Part shown: in pieces, positions 18,851-27,342 of the stretch
How positions within the stretch are numbered: position 1 is the stretch's first letter
Layout: each line of letters begins with the position of its first letter
Origin: Bradyrhizobium ottawaense
GTDB taxonomy: Bacteria > Pseudomonadota > Alphaproteobacteria > Rhizobiales > Xanthobacteraceae
Direction: 5' to 3'
DNA length: 64,000 nucleotides
NCBI RefSeq assembly: GCF_002278135.3
Contig: NZ_CP029425.2
Span: 4,502,001 to 4,566,000, forward strand
The notes under the pieces: model-generated
Seen by the model: only the letters and a program-made list of their open reading frames with translations
Database searches by the model: none
What the model was told of the DNA's origin: nothing
Position numbers and translations under genes: made by a program

Positions 18851-19426
18851 TTAGCCACGGATAGTGATTTCGACCGCCTCCGGCGGGACGCCAAAAGTTT
18901 TTGCCAGTCCTGCCTTCGCCTCCATGATGGTAAGTGCCCGGATCGATTTCGTCGAGGGCGCCGGCGGAGAGGCCCCAGGATCGAGCGGTTCACTCCAGAG
19001 CGCCTGCGCCCCGAAACCATCTCCGACACCTCGGGGACCGCGCCCCTCTTCATGGTACAGCGCGATCCAGTTCGGCAAATGGCCGATACCCGCCTCTTCG
19101 TGAGCGGCCTGGTTGGCGTCGAACGCCGCCTTCATGGTGGCCTGATCGAACATGCTGACGATCATTGTGTCGTCGCCTGAGGACATCGGACCCACGACCA
19201 CGACGAAATCGCTATCGTCCAAGCCGCTCCATGTTCCGTCGTCCCGCTTGCCAAATGAGATGCGGCCTCCCGTACTCGCCTTGATGACGCATCGGACCGA
19301 CTTTCGATCGACCGTGAGCTCCAGTCGCTCCCCTGCCAGCACTCCTTGCCCAGAGAGGGATTTCAACGCCCCATAGCGACGCCCCAAGATGTTATGGACC
19401 CGGGGCAGCATTTCTTTTTTGTTCAT
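18851..19426 (-). CDS. hypothetical protein (191 aa), divergent from the recombinase
   Basis: Begins MNKKEMLPRVHNILGRRYGA after GGAGAATT. Soluble alpha/beta protein. The central part (KRDDGTWSGLDDSDFVVVVG) and the C-terminal tail (AKAGLAKTFGVPPEAVEITI) read as a compact domain and a small helical module, but I recognise no family. The 138-bp intergenic region to the serine recombinase holds several palindromes, so both genes may be co-regulated. The gap 18589-18850 holds no gene I can see. Confidence 0.65.
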   Translation of the reverse strand: MNKKEMLPRVHNILGRRYGALKSLSGQGVLAGERLELTVDRKSVRCVIKASTGGRISFGKRDDGTWSGLDDSDFVVVVGPMSSGDDTMIVSMFDQATMKAAFDANQAAHEEAGIGHLPNWIALYHEEGRGPRGVGDGFGAQALWSEPLDPGASPPAPSTKSIRALTIMEAKAGLAKTFGVPPEAVEITIRG

Positions 19427-19452
19427 TTGAATTCTCCTTAGTTTATATTTGA

Positions 19453-19470
19453 AGGTAACATAACTTACCT
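19453..19470. promoter_or_regulatory. operator-like palindrome AGGTAA-N6-TTACCT
   Basis: Perfect 6-bp arms at 19453-19458 and 19465-19470, just upstream of the minus-strand gene starting at 19426. A third AGGTAA half-site lies at 19492-19497. A regulator binding here could control the 18851-19426 gene. Confidence 0.4.
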
Positions 19471-19501
19471 CAAAAAATAAACAAGGGGTTTAGGTAACTT
19501 C

Positions 19502-19552
19502 TTGACAGGCAGCACTTCTGTCCAGTATTCTCAAGAAATCTGTACAGAAGTG
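19502..19552 (+). promoter_or_regulatory. serine recombinase promoter with flanking inverted repeat
   Basis: TTGACA (19502-19507) and TATTCT (19526-19531) are spaced 18 bp. Nine-base inverted repeats CACTTCTGT (19513-19521) and ACAGAAGTG (19544-19552) straddle the -10 region, and the right arm is itself part of the palindrome TCTGTACAGA. The layout suits repression, or a recombination site bound by the recombinase. Confidence 0.45.
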
Positions 19553-19564
19553 AGATCTAACTAG

Positions 19565-20248
19565 ATGAGACGCAATGTAAAAAGGGTGGAAGCAGTTGCA
19601 TATCTACGCACTTCGTCAGCCGCGAACGTTGGTACTGACAAGGACAGTGATCGCCGACAACGCGCTGCAATAGGAAGCTTCGCCGATTCGAACGGGTACG
19701 AGCTCGTCGGCGAGTTCTACGATGCGGCGGTCAGCGGTGCAGACCCGATTGCAGAGCGGCCCGGTTTTGCGGCGATGCTCGACCGCATCGCCGGCAACGG
19801 TGTCAGGACCATCCTGGTCGAAAGCCCGGATCGCTTTGCGCGAGACTTGGCAGTCCAACTCGCCGGTCATGATCATCTCCGCAGCCTCGGTATCACGCTG
19901 ATTCCCGCGAGCTCGCCAGACTTCTTCATCGAGGACACACCAACGGCGGTGTTAGTGCGCCAAGTTCTGGGTGCCATAGCGCAGTTCGAGAAGGCAACCA
20001 CGGTGGCGAAGCTTCGCGCCGCGCGCCAGCGCAAGCGTGAGGCGGTCGGAAAGGTCGAGGGCCGGAAGAGCTGGGCCGAGCTCAGTCCAGAACTGGTTGC
20101 CACAGCAAAGCGTCTACGGCGGCGGTCGCCGAAGGGCCACCAGCGCTCATTGCGTGAGGTCGCCGATGAACTCGCCAGAATGGGCTTCACCAACGAACGC
20201 GGAGCGAGATTTTCAGCATCCTCGATTGCTTCCATGGTCTCTAGCTAG
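19565..20248 (+). CDS. serine recombinase (resolvase/invertase family)
   Basis: A 227-residue protein with the small serine recombinase plan. The N-terminal catalytic domain has YLRTS (nucleophile Ser17), the Arg/Gln-rich DRRQRAAI segment and the ESPDRFARDL active-site motif. A long helix (QFEKATTVAKLRAARQRKRE) and a short C-terminal HTH (LREVADELARMGFTNERG) follow. It could invert or resolve DNA within the island. The site may be the palindromic DNA directly upstream. Start ATG 19565 fits the family. Confidence 0.88.
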   Translation: MRRNVKRVEAVAYLRTSSAANVGTDKDSDRRQRAAIGSFADSNGYELVGEFYDAAVSGADPIAERPGFAAMLDRIAGNGVRTILVESPDRFARDLAVQLAGHDHLRSLGITLIPASSPDFFIEDTPTAVLVRQVLGAIAQFEKATTVAKLRAARQRKREAVGKVEGRKSWAELSPELVATAKRLRRRSPKGHQRSLREVADELARMGFTNERGARFSASSIASMVSS

Positions 20249-20416
20249 GCGGCCTCCACCCATAGGCGATGTACGCTCACGCCGCATAACAGCGAAGGGT
20301 CACAAGCCGCCCCTGTGGGCCACATCAGCGTAGGTCGGTTAGTCTCCCAGAAGCCGACCTTGTCGCGTGCTGACCAGAAGTCAGCCCTGGGCCAGAAGGC
20401 GACAAGAATTGACCAC

Positions 20417-20596
20417 TTAGTCTAACTCACCAAGCAGCGTCGTGGGCTTGCCGTCCCGATGAAGCGCCGTCTTTTCGTTTAGAAAATCATTAATGACTAT
20501 TTTGAGCAGCTCGATAGCCAAGGGATCAGTTGCGGCCGAGCGCAACCTTTCGTACTGAGCTATCCTGAGATCGACTTCGTCACACCTGATGCACAT
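20417..20596 (-). CDS. small hypothetical protein (59 aa)
   Basis: From ATG 20596 the product starts MCIRCDEVDLRIAQYERL and is a short helical protein with a CxxC near the N-terminus. It looks like the common rhizobial small proteins beginning M-C-x-x-C-D-E. A longer start at 20623 is possible. The 277 bp upstream (20597-20873) shows no gene. Function unknown. Confidence 0.45.
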   Translation of the reverse strand: MCIRCDEVDLRIAQYERLRSAATDPLAIELLKIVINDFLNEKTALHRDGKPTTLLGELD

Positions 20597-20873
20597 AGTG
20601 CGCTCCGCTAAGGGCGGGAGCACAGGTGTCTCTCAGTCACCGATAGAGGCCGCTTACCGGGCGGTGATGCTACCCGCCTAGCACGTCCCGGGCATTATTC
20701 CTAACCGATGTCTTTCCCGACCTCTTGTCAGTTCCATCCCCAATACTAAAAGAACGATCAAAGGTCCGCTCAGGTTGAGTATACTTGGTTCGCTCTAACT
20801 TAATGAGCGCGCCTATGTCAGGTGCGGCCTAACTTCGCAGACGGGCCAACACCAGCCGCTACCGAGGGAACGG

Positions 20874-21583
20874 TCATGGGTCGCGCGGCTGTATTTCTGC
20901 ATAGACGTCCTTTACCGCCTGATAGCACTCGCAGACTGCTTCTTTCATGCGATCATGGTCGATGATCCGGATCTTTCCTCGCCTATATTCGATCAAACCA
21001 GCTTCTTGCAAAGTTTGCGCAGCAAGCGTCACGGTCGTCCGCTGCGCGCCGAGCATTTCGGCCAAGAACTCTTGGTGAAGTCCAGCATATCGCTTCCCGA
21101 TAAGTCCCTTGCTCTTAGTAGCCAGCGGCAGAGCCTCGCCTCGACCGTGTGGGACGACATGCAGGCGGCTGACTGCTGGGCCTGCGTAAACATCGCTTGC
21201 TCATGACGGATCAGCGTCGAGATCATATTCGCACTTTGCAGCGCCGTCGACGCAACGTTACCGATGTCGCAGACTAAGCAGCTGCCCGCCAGTTGCACGA
21301 TCGCCCGGTTTAGGGACTTCTTGCCGGCCAATGCTGCGGATGCGCCCAGGACACCGTCTCGGCCGACCATGGCTGCTTCCACAGAGATGCCGGAACTCAG
21401 ATTGATCACTAAAGAGATTACGGCGCCTGTCGGGAAATAGACGAGGGCAATAGGCTCGCCCGTTTCATAGAGAATCTTCTTCTGTGGAAGCTGCAAGCTC
21501 CTCAAGTGGGGCCGAAGCGTTGCGGCGTCAGACGTCGACAACGCCTCCAATATACGATTGGACAGTTCCGCCATGGACCGCAC
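20874..21583 (-). pseudogene. Crp/Fnr-family regulator broken by a one-base deletion
   Basis: Frame 1 (start 21583) encodes an intact cyclic-nucleotide-like sensor domain (about residues 20-130: YFPTGAVISLVIN, AAMVGRDGVLG) and dimerisation helix up to DMLDFT. The winged-helix part continues in another frame (20874 to about 21075: EFLAEMLGAQRTTVTLAAQ). Restoring one base near 21073 fuses both into a normal regulator of about 236 residues lacking only the junction. Either a recent inactivation or a sequencing error. As written, the protein ends with a nonsense tail and no DNA-binding domain. Confidence 0.75.
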
Positions 21584-21817
21584 TCCCTGCTTACAGGCGG
21601 GAGCGCTACGGTCTCTCAGCCACTGACGCCTGCGGCTTGGGGCCGTCTGTCAGTGATGGGAACCAATCCGTCAGGACGGACATTGTTCCAATTGTGCGAG
21701 CGCGGGGCGGTTCGGCCCCTCCCGGCAATTTCGGCGCTATGTCGGGCACAATACAGACGGATTTCGCCCCGTTTCTAATCTTCTCGGGCAGTCCGATACA
21801 TCGACAGCGGGGTTCCC

Positions 21818-22024
21818 ATGACCGCAAAAAGGCGTCGCGTAAAACACACACTGACGTTTGAAGAACGACTTTCGGAGGAAGCGAGGCGTTTCAAGGAAGC
21901 CGCTGAAAGGGAGCCACCAGGCAGCTTGGCTCGCGATCTGCTCTTGCGGCGAGCGAGGCAAGCCGAAACTGCCTCGCGCATGAACGACTGGTTGCGCTCT
22001 CCCGGCTTGCAGCAGCCCAAATGA
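21818..22024 (+). CDS. small hypothetical protein (68 aa)
   Basis: Product MTAKRRRVKHTLTFEERLSE... is a highly charged helical protein of a type common in Bradyrhizobium (basic start, then EEARRFKEAAE and an ARQAETASRMNDWL helix). It overlaps the next gene by ATGA, indicating coupled translation. Function unknown; the coiled-coil character suggests dimerisation. Confidence 0.65.
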   Translation: MTAKRRRVKHTLTFEERLSEEARRFKEAAEREPPGSLARDLLLRRARQAETASRMNDWLRSPGLQQPK

Positions 22025-22209
22025 ACCGCCCAAAGGTCATCATCGTCGGGTCAGGCGCGGCCGTCTCTATGTTCGCGGTCGATCTCGCTGACGAGGCCGA
22101 AGCGCTGGCGCTGGCTCGGCTCATCACGCAGCAAACAGGCCGGGTCGTAACCGTTCACGATGCCGAGGGCGAGTTCGTCGGGACAATTCGACCACTACCC
22201 AAAAACTAA
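22021..22209 (+). CDS. small hypothetical protein (62 aa)
   Basis: Starts in the stop codon of the preceding gene (ATGA). Product MNRPKVIIVGSGAAVSMFAV... is a small alpha/beta protein. GSGAAV superficially resembles a nucleotide-binding loop, but the protein is too short for a Rossmann domain. No family recognised. The next 306 bp (22210-22515) contain no gene; they hold an inverted repeat ATTGAC-GATT-GTCAAT near 22344 and two direct copies of GTCCGCTCTG (22416 and 22462). Confidence 0.5.
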   Translation: MNRPKVIIVGSGAAVSMFAVDLADEAEALALARLITQQTGRVVTVHDAEGEFVGTIRPLPKN

Positions 22210-22515
22210 GTTTGACATGGGACTAGGGGAACTCCGACGCCGAAGCGCCGGAGCCCCAGTGGCCTCGGTACTCCCAGTGCACCGGGGATCAGGCAGGAAA
22301 CCACCAAGATTCTCAACGTGCGTGTTCTGGGCTCAGGTGTCATTGACGATTGTCAATCGCCGGGGCTGTACATCGTCGCACTGCCGCTGGGATAGCGCCT
22401 ATGGGGCGGTAGTATGTCCGCTCTGGGTCAAGCACGGAAGAACTCAGAATGAGCAAATCCGGTCCGCTCTGCCGCAGCTAGCAGACATCGATGGGAGGCG
22501 ACCCCGGCGCCTCAA

Positions 22516-22872
22516 TCAAAGCAGCCCCAGCTTCTTTCTCACTATGGTCTCTTCCGCCCGCTCCAAAAGCGGCCTCACTAGCTTCGACGGAGGCATTTCG
22601 TCGAGCTCCGCTGCATACGCCTGCCACTCCTCTAATGAGTCCCATGGCGAAGGCGGATCGATGAGGCCAATTAAGGTAGTGTCCACATTGAACTTGCTCC
22701 ATTCTCGCCGCTTCATGTCGGCATCAGTTGCCATGTAAGCGTTCACGGCGAGCCTTCGGAAGACCCGCGCCATTGCCTCCAGCCTCTCTCTTTTTTTGGG
22801 ATTTAGCTCATTGATTGATTGGCAACTCAACCGGTCCGCCATTCTAAAGTGTTGTTCAGATTTGAACCGCAT
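22516..22872 (-). CDS. hypothetical helical protein (118 aa)
   Basis: Product MRFKSEQHFRMADRLSCQSI... is soluble and mostly helical, with a Lys/Arg-rich central part (PKKRERLEAMARVFRRLAV) and an acidic C-terminal half. No recognisable motif. Codon use is less GC-biased than the core genes, as in other island genes. Confidence 0.55.
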   Translation of the reverse strand: MRFKSEQHFRMADRLSCQSINELNPKKRERLEAMARVFRRLAVNAYMATDADMKRREWSKFNVDTTLIGLIDPPSPWDSLEEWQAYAAELDEMPPSKLVRPLLERAEETIVRKKLGLL

Positions 22873-22944
22873 ATCGATTTTTCTAGCTTTGAATCTGGCG
22901 AACTGTGCCCGTACGTCGTGTCATGCGCCGGTTGAGGATAAAAA

Positions 22945-23526
22945 CTAGAGGACGCCGGACTTTCTGAGGCACTCGAAGCCGAGATCCTGGACGCGCTTGT
23001 TCAGGGCATTGGGCATCGAGGTGTTCTCGACCATGAAGTCCGCATCTGCGCGGGTGAGTATGGCGCCAACAGCGTCCCCATAGCATCGGCAAAACACACC
23101 AACACGAGAGGCACGGGATCCTTGGAAAACAGTTTTTTGAGGTGCCTCAATCTCGCATTGCTGCTTAACAAGATTGATGATGTCGTATCGATCCGCCTTG
23201 GAAATACCTCCAGGCTTTACATCGAACTCCGCCGCCCACTTGCCAACAAGTTTGCCGGCAGGCATCGCGCAGCACACTACGACGACCAGGCCGACGATGC
23301 TCGAAATGGCTTTCCTGTGCGACGGGTTCGAAGTGATGAAGCGCCTCTGTGCCCACTCCGCTGTCCCCCAACCTGCACCGAGGGCTGTAACCGCAGCCGC
23401 ATAAACGAACCCTTCGGGGACGGTATGCGGACCATCTCCGAACACCAGTGCGCCCACGAACACGAAAACGATTCCGGGAATAAGTGCTCCAACTATAAAT
23501 CCCGCTAGGATCACTGACACTTTCAT
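22945..23526 (-). CDS. hypothetical membrane protein (193 aa)
   Basis: Start ATG 23526 (GGGGAGTCGAG just upstream) gives MKVSVILAGFIVGALIPGIV. Three hydrophobic segments (about residues 2-30, 42-58 and 77-98) are followed by a soluble domain with three cysteines (QQCEIEA, FCRCYGDA) that may be periplasmic or a small metal site. Family not recognised. Confidence 0.6.
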   Translation of the reverse strand: MKVSVILAGFIVGALIPGIVFVFVGALVFGDGPHTVPEGFVYAAAVTALGAGWGTAEWAQRRFITSNPSHRKAISSIVGLVVVVCCAMPAGKLVGKWAAEFDVKPGGISKADRYDIINLVKQQCEIEAPQKTVFQGSRASRVGVFCRCYGDAVGAILTRADADFMVENTSMPNALNKRVQDLGFECLRKSGVL

Positions 23527-23633
23527 CTCGACTCCCCCGGTCGGCGAAACCAATTTCGTGATTTTCAATCTATGCTAGCGCTTTGTTCTATATATCGAGG
23601 TGCATATTTTGAACAGATGCATTCGCTTCTCGC

Positions 23634-23873
23634 ATGGATTTGCGAGAGGTGTTTGCAACAAACCTTCGCCGACTGCGAAATGCACAAGGGCTTTCGCAGG
23701 ACGATCTCGCGTACGAAGCTGGAATGAGCCGAAGCTATTTGAGTCAGCTAGAAAAAGGCGCGTTCTATGCGAGCTTGAAGATCGTGGGCAAGCTGGCTGC
23801 GGTACTCCGGGTCGAACCTGCCGAGCTCCTCAGGTTGCCGGCGAGCAAAGCCGGTCGGGAAGCACGCAAATAG
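23634..23873 (+). CDS. XRE-family transcriptional regulator (79 aa)
   Basis: A single Cro/C1-type HTH (about residues 5-62): FATNLRRLRNAQGLSQDDLA, then YEAGMSRSYLSQLEKG. A short basic tail follows. No sensor domain, so it probably works as a simple repressor. It lies immediately upstream of the GGTGTCTCA repeat cluster (starts 18 bp after the stop), which could hold its operators. The ribosome site before ATG 23634 is weak. Confidence 0.8.
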   Translation: MDLREVFATNLRRLRNAQGLSQDDLAYEAGMSRSYLSQLEKGAFYASLKIVGKLAAVLRVEPAELLRLPASKAGREARK

Positions 23874-23890
23874 GCGCAGATTCACATTCC

Positions 23891-24177
23891 GGTGTCTCAC
23901 CGGCCTGCCGGCGAGGGTGTCTCAGCCTAAGTCCTTGCCGTACGTTGAATTTCCACTCGCTGACGTCTGAGACACCCTGTCTCATCTGACGTGCGCGGTG
24001 ACTCGCGGTGTCTCGCAAGCCGAATTCCATGCAAATCACCCTCGTAGTACGCGACTCAGTCCATTACCGCATCGTTGGTGGGCACCTCGATGCGAGCCGC
24101 AGCAGGCAGCACTGAGACACCCTGCTAATTCTTGAGGTGTCTCACCAGCAGTCTCAGCCTCTCGGAGGGTGACTCGC
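23891..24177. repeat. cluster of GGTGTCTCA-type 10-bp repeats in both orientations
   Basis: Copies at 23891, 23916, 24136 (GGTGTCTCAC/G), 24007 (GGTGTCTCGC), 23997 and 24168 (GGTGACTCGC), and reverse copies at 23967 and 24112 (both CTGAGACACCCTG). At 23968-23984 two half-sites form the perfect palindrome TGAGACA-CCC-TGTCTCA. The cluster lies in a gene-free stretch. It resembles a multi-operator or iteron array. Confidence 0.6.
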
Positions 24178-24817
24178 CTTGCCGGCCCTGCCGGCGAACG
24201 GATCTTTGTCCCGCGTTCCCCGACAAAGCCCCTAAATTGCCTAAGCGGGCACAGCTTCGCCCCTTTCCGCCTTCAGTCTGGGAAAAGTCCCATTCTGAAG
24301 CTCCTGACGAGGGAGAAAGCCCACTCGGCCTCGCGTACTCGGTTGCCCTCCGAACCCTCGTGGGATTCGCGCGGCGTTGGCCCCGCCGCGTCCGCCGTCA
24401 CGCCTTGTGGAGGGGCGTCACGGTCGGGATGATTTTTTCGGCTCATCCCGCAAGTCGACCGGTTCGGGTTGTCATCCCGCTGACGGTTGCGACTTGCCTT
24501 CAACCGCTCCCGGGGTTGCCGGGCACCTGAAGGCCGCGGGAAGGAATGGGGACACCTGAACCCGCGTGTTTTTATTCCGGACCGATCGTCGATCGTAAGC
24601 GCTCCGGCGGGAGCTTGCCGCTTTGAGGCGCGGCACCTGGCGGTCATCCATCGGCGGGGGAAAGAGCTACTCTCTTCCCTCCCCGGCGACGAGATCATGG
24701 CCGATCTCGACTCGTCGCTATTCTCGCGACGGTCGGCCGAAGTACCTCGATTGCGGCGGGAACCTCCGAACAGGCCCGCAATCGCAGAGCCCACGGCTGA
24801 CCGAACGCGGCGGTTCG
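24178..24817. other. 640-bp stretch without a supported gene
   Basis: Open frames exist on both strands here but none has a ribosome site plus protein-like composition. The sequence is GC-rich and has short repeats such as GCCGGCGA. It may be a degraded coding region of the island. Confidence 0.4.
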
Positions 24818-25270
24818 TCAGCGCGTGAGCGCCGTTTCTTGAGCCTTCGCCTCGCCTTCGTCAGGACAGCGCACCAAGACGAGTTGAGCGCGGTCAGAGG
24901 AGACCGGCAGTTGCGTGGCCGTGACACCCGTAACGGTCTCAGTACGGTCACGGTCAGAGTCACGGTCGTTACGCAGCTTGTTACGTCGACGACGCTGGCG
25001 TTCCGCGGCAGTGCCGTCCTTAGCCCTGCCCGAGTTTCCGATAGCTTGAGTCCCGTTCGGGACCAGCGTAAACGGCAAGTCGGCGATTTCGATGATCCGA
25101 CGGACGATCACTTCCGCATATTGGGGAAGGAAGACAATCCACTTATCTTCCTCCGGATATGGGACCTGCTCCCGCACAACAATGTTGCCGCGAGGGTTTT
25201 CATAGACGGCGATCGCTCCCTGAGCCGGGACGATAGTATCGTCGGTATCCCAATCAAAATCATCGCTCAT
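24818..25270 (-). CDS. hypothetical island protein (150 aa)
   Basis: ATG 25270 has GGAGGCG upstream and overlaps the preceding stop by ATGA. The N-terminal 65 residues (MSDDFDWDTDDTIVPAQGAI, AVYENPRGNIVVREQ) look like a small beta-rich domain. The middle is very basic (RQRRRRNKLRNDRDSDRDR) and suggests nucleic-acid contact; the C-terminus is acidic. It resembles small proteins found in rhizobial mobile elements, but I cannot name a family. Confidence 0.5.
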   Translation of the reverse strand: MSDDFDWDTDDTIVPAQGAIAVYENPRGNIVVREQVPYPEEDKWIVFLPQYAEVIVRRIIEIADLPFTLVPNGTQAIGNSGRAKDGTAAERQRRRRNKLRNDRDSDRDRTETVTGVTATQLPVSSDRAQLVLVRCPDEGEAKAQETALTR

Positions 25271-25569
25271 GAGCGCCTCCACATGATGGCGACGCTTGAA
25301 CGAAGCTCCTCGTTCGGGTATGCAGAATCAGCAGCTGCCCAAGTACCAAAGAAAGTCGGCGCCTCCCGATTTGCCCTCGGGGGGCGCTTTCTTTTGTCCG
25401 GCGGGTCCGGTTCAGGAATGGCTACGCCGAACTCGTGTTTATTTCGACGACAACCGGTGGTCTCCTCCACGGCAAGGCGTTTGGGGACCGCAATTGAAAC
25501 ACGTTGAGTTTCAATGAAGCGGGCTTGGCCCAAACTCTGGCCTAAGTGCTTTGAAATGCTTAAAATCAT
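25267..25569 (-). CDS. hypothetical protein coupled to the next gene (about 100 aa)
   Basis: Taking the internal ATG (about 25569, MILSISKHLGQSLGQARF) gives a basic protein ending MWRRS and overlapping the next gene by ATGA; the frame itself opens up to 25677, across attR. No motif recognised. It sits just inside the right end of the island. The start is uncertain. Confidence 0.35.
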   Translation of the reverse strand: MILSISKHLGQSLGQARFIETQRVSIAVPKRLAVEETTGCRRNKHEFGVAIPEPDPPDKRKRPPRANREAPTFFGTWAAADSAYPNEELRSSVAIMWRRS

Positions 25570-25574
25570 CCCTT

Positions 25575-25589
25575 CGCTAGGGAGCGCCA
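25575..25589. other. attR: 15-bp direct repeat of tRNA-Glu 3' end
   Basis: CGCTAGGGAGCGCCA identical to 7413-7427. Sequence beyond it (25590 on) reads as core chromosome with membrane-protein genes. Confidence 0.85.
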
Positions 25590-25704
25590 GTGCACGCGAT
25601 GGCGCCGCACTGAGCCGCCACGACCGCCCGGCTGCAATTTCCGCCGCTCCCGCATGAACCTTCCCGCTGCTCGCCACCGACCAATGTCAGTTGGAACCGG
25701 TCCC

Positions 25705-26379
25705 ATGGCACAGCGTATTCCCGAGATTGAAGGTTCGTCCGACACGTCCGCAATGACGCCGCGCCTTCCGCCATGGCTGAGCCAACCCCACCAGCATCCA
25801 TCGGACCGGCGCGCCAAAATGCTGCAGCACATGGCGCGCGCCAGGTCGCTTGCGCAGCCGCAGCCAGATTCTGCGCCGGCCGCGCTCGTGCCGTCAGGCG
25901 AGAGCGCCAAGAACGTGGTCGGCGACCTCATTGGCCACGTTATCCTGTTCGGTATCCTCGCCCTGCTCTTCCAGTCGCGCATTCCGCTCTATCTCGGCGC
26001 GTTCGTCGTCCTGACCGACGGCGAGCGCATCGAAAGCGCGCTGGCAACGATCGGTATCCGCCTCGAGCCCGAAACGTTCGGCCCCGACATCGTCAAGCGC
26101 TCGGCATTCTGGTTCGGCTGGTTCGCGTTGCTCGCCACTTTGAAAGGCTCCGTCCCGGCCTGGCTCGCGCCATGGATGCCTCCAGCCGAGTCGTGGTCTT
26201 TCATCGCCGGCATCGCCCTCCTGCTCGCCATCGTCGAAGCCTTCACGGCGCTGGCGATGCGGCGCGCGTTGCCGCCGCTGGGATTGCAGATCAGCTCGAA
26301 CGGCCTGACATGGACGACGATCCAGTTCGCAATGGCCGTCAGCGCGTTGGCTTTGCTGGTGCTGTTCGGAGCTCTCTAG
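25705..26379 (+). CDS. hypothetical membrane protein (224 aa)
   Basis: Start ATG 25705 (MAQRIPEIEG, GGAA upstream); 25684 and 25654 are in-frame alternatives. A hydrophilic N-terminal 75 residues precede four transmembrane segments (about 85-105, 135-155, 170-190, 203-222). No catalytic motif seen. First core gene to the right of the island. Confidence 0.6.
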   Translation: MAQRIPEIEGSSDTSAMTPRLPPWLSQPHQHPSDRRAKMLQHMARARSLAQPQPDSAPAALVPSGESAKNVVGDLIGHVILFGILALLFQSRIPLYLGAFVVLTDGERIESALATIGIRLEPETFGPDIVKRSAFWFGWFALLATLKGSVPAWLAPWMPPAESWSFIAGIALLLAIVEAFTALAMRRALPPLGLQISSNGLTWTTIQFAMAVSALALLVLFGAL

Positions 26380-26593
26380 GCGCCGCGGCGCGTCGTTGCT
26401 TACTGCGCCATCAATGACGATGTTGTGAGCTGGCCTGCAGCATAACGGGTCCTTATGCCGCGCTTTCCGCCGGGCGTGCGAAGCGCGCGTTTACCGGAAA
26501 TTTACCCCTGCTCCTGTGCGCTGGTATCATTTGCTTAGAATTTGACAGCTACCGTGGAATTACGGAAGCAATCCCGAACATCATTGGCACCTC

Positions 26594-27220
26594 ATGTCCG
26601 TCGCAGAGTTCCTCAGGCAGCGTGCAGTGGACGTCACGGTCAGCGGCAGCTACTCGCTGCCCCGCTGGTATGATTGCGAGGGCAAGCTGCGCAGCTTCGC
26701 CTGCCGCACCAAGCGCGTCTCACCCTTCCGCATGATCGTGGACGTGCCCGTCGTCGGCAAGGTCGGCGAGCGCCTCACCTCCTACTTCCAGGATTTCGGC
26801 GAATTCCAGTGCACGATCAGCGCGACGCTGAAGTCGGGTTTCCTGATGGAGCTCGACATGACGCGGGCGCGGCGCGCCTGGATGTCGGAAAAGCTGACCT
26901 GGCTCGAGAAGAAGCAGAAGGACGCCAGCGTCCAGGAGCTGCGGAACGACGCGCGTTTCGTACCTCAGGTCTCGCACACCTTCCTGACGCTCGCCAACGG
27001 CAGCAGCCATCCGTGCTTCATCATCGACGTCTCCACGGCTGGCGTCGCAATCTCCTGCGAATACGATCCGCCGCTCGGAACCCCGCTTGCGGTCGGTGCT
27101 TGCGTCGGGCGCGTGATCCGCAAGTTCGAGCACGGGTTTGCGGTCAAATTCGCCGAAAAGCAGTCACGGGATGACCTCGTCCGTCTGATCGTCCGCACGC
27201 CCTTGCTGCAGTCGGCCTGA
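26594..27220 (+). CDS. PilZ-domain protein (208 aa)
   Basis: Two PilZ-like halves. The N-terminal half (about 10-100, YSLPRWYDCEGKLRSFACRT) is degenerate. The C-terminal half (about 117-205) has RNDAR, DVSTAGVAI (D-x-S-x-x-G) and the closing GFAVKFAEKQ, so cyclic di-GMP binding is likely there. Between them is a helical linker (WLEKKQKDASVQEL). Cytoplasmic. Likely links cyclic di-GMP to motility or surface traits. Confidence 0.78.
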   Translation: MSVAEFLRQRAVDVTVSGSYSLPRWYDCEGKLRSFACRTKRVSPFRMIVDVPVVGKVGERLTSYFQDFGEFQCTISATLKSGFLMELDMTRARRAWMSEKLTWLEKKQKDASVQELRNDARFVPQVSHTFLTLANGSSHPCFIIDVSTAGVAISCEYDPPLGTPLAVGACVGRVIRKFEHGFAVKFAEKQSRDDLVRLIVRTPLLQSA

Positions 27221-27342
27221 AGCCGGCCCGATCAATCTTAACTCTTTCTTAAGTAAATACTGGAGATGGCGACCCCTGCGCGGTAGGGTGTGGCCCGGTG
27301 CGTCCGCAATCACTGCGGGCCTCGAGTATTGGAAGCCCCGGA

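Noticed and set aside
23891..24177. CRISPR array
   Set aside because: The repeats are short (10 bp), irregularly spaced and in both orientations, without uniform spacers. No cas genes are in the window.
24273..24794. 173-residue minus-strand frame in the repeat-rich end of the island
   Set aside because: No ribosome site, low-complexity Ser/Arg composition, no motif. It might be a gene relic but cannot be supported.
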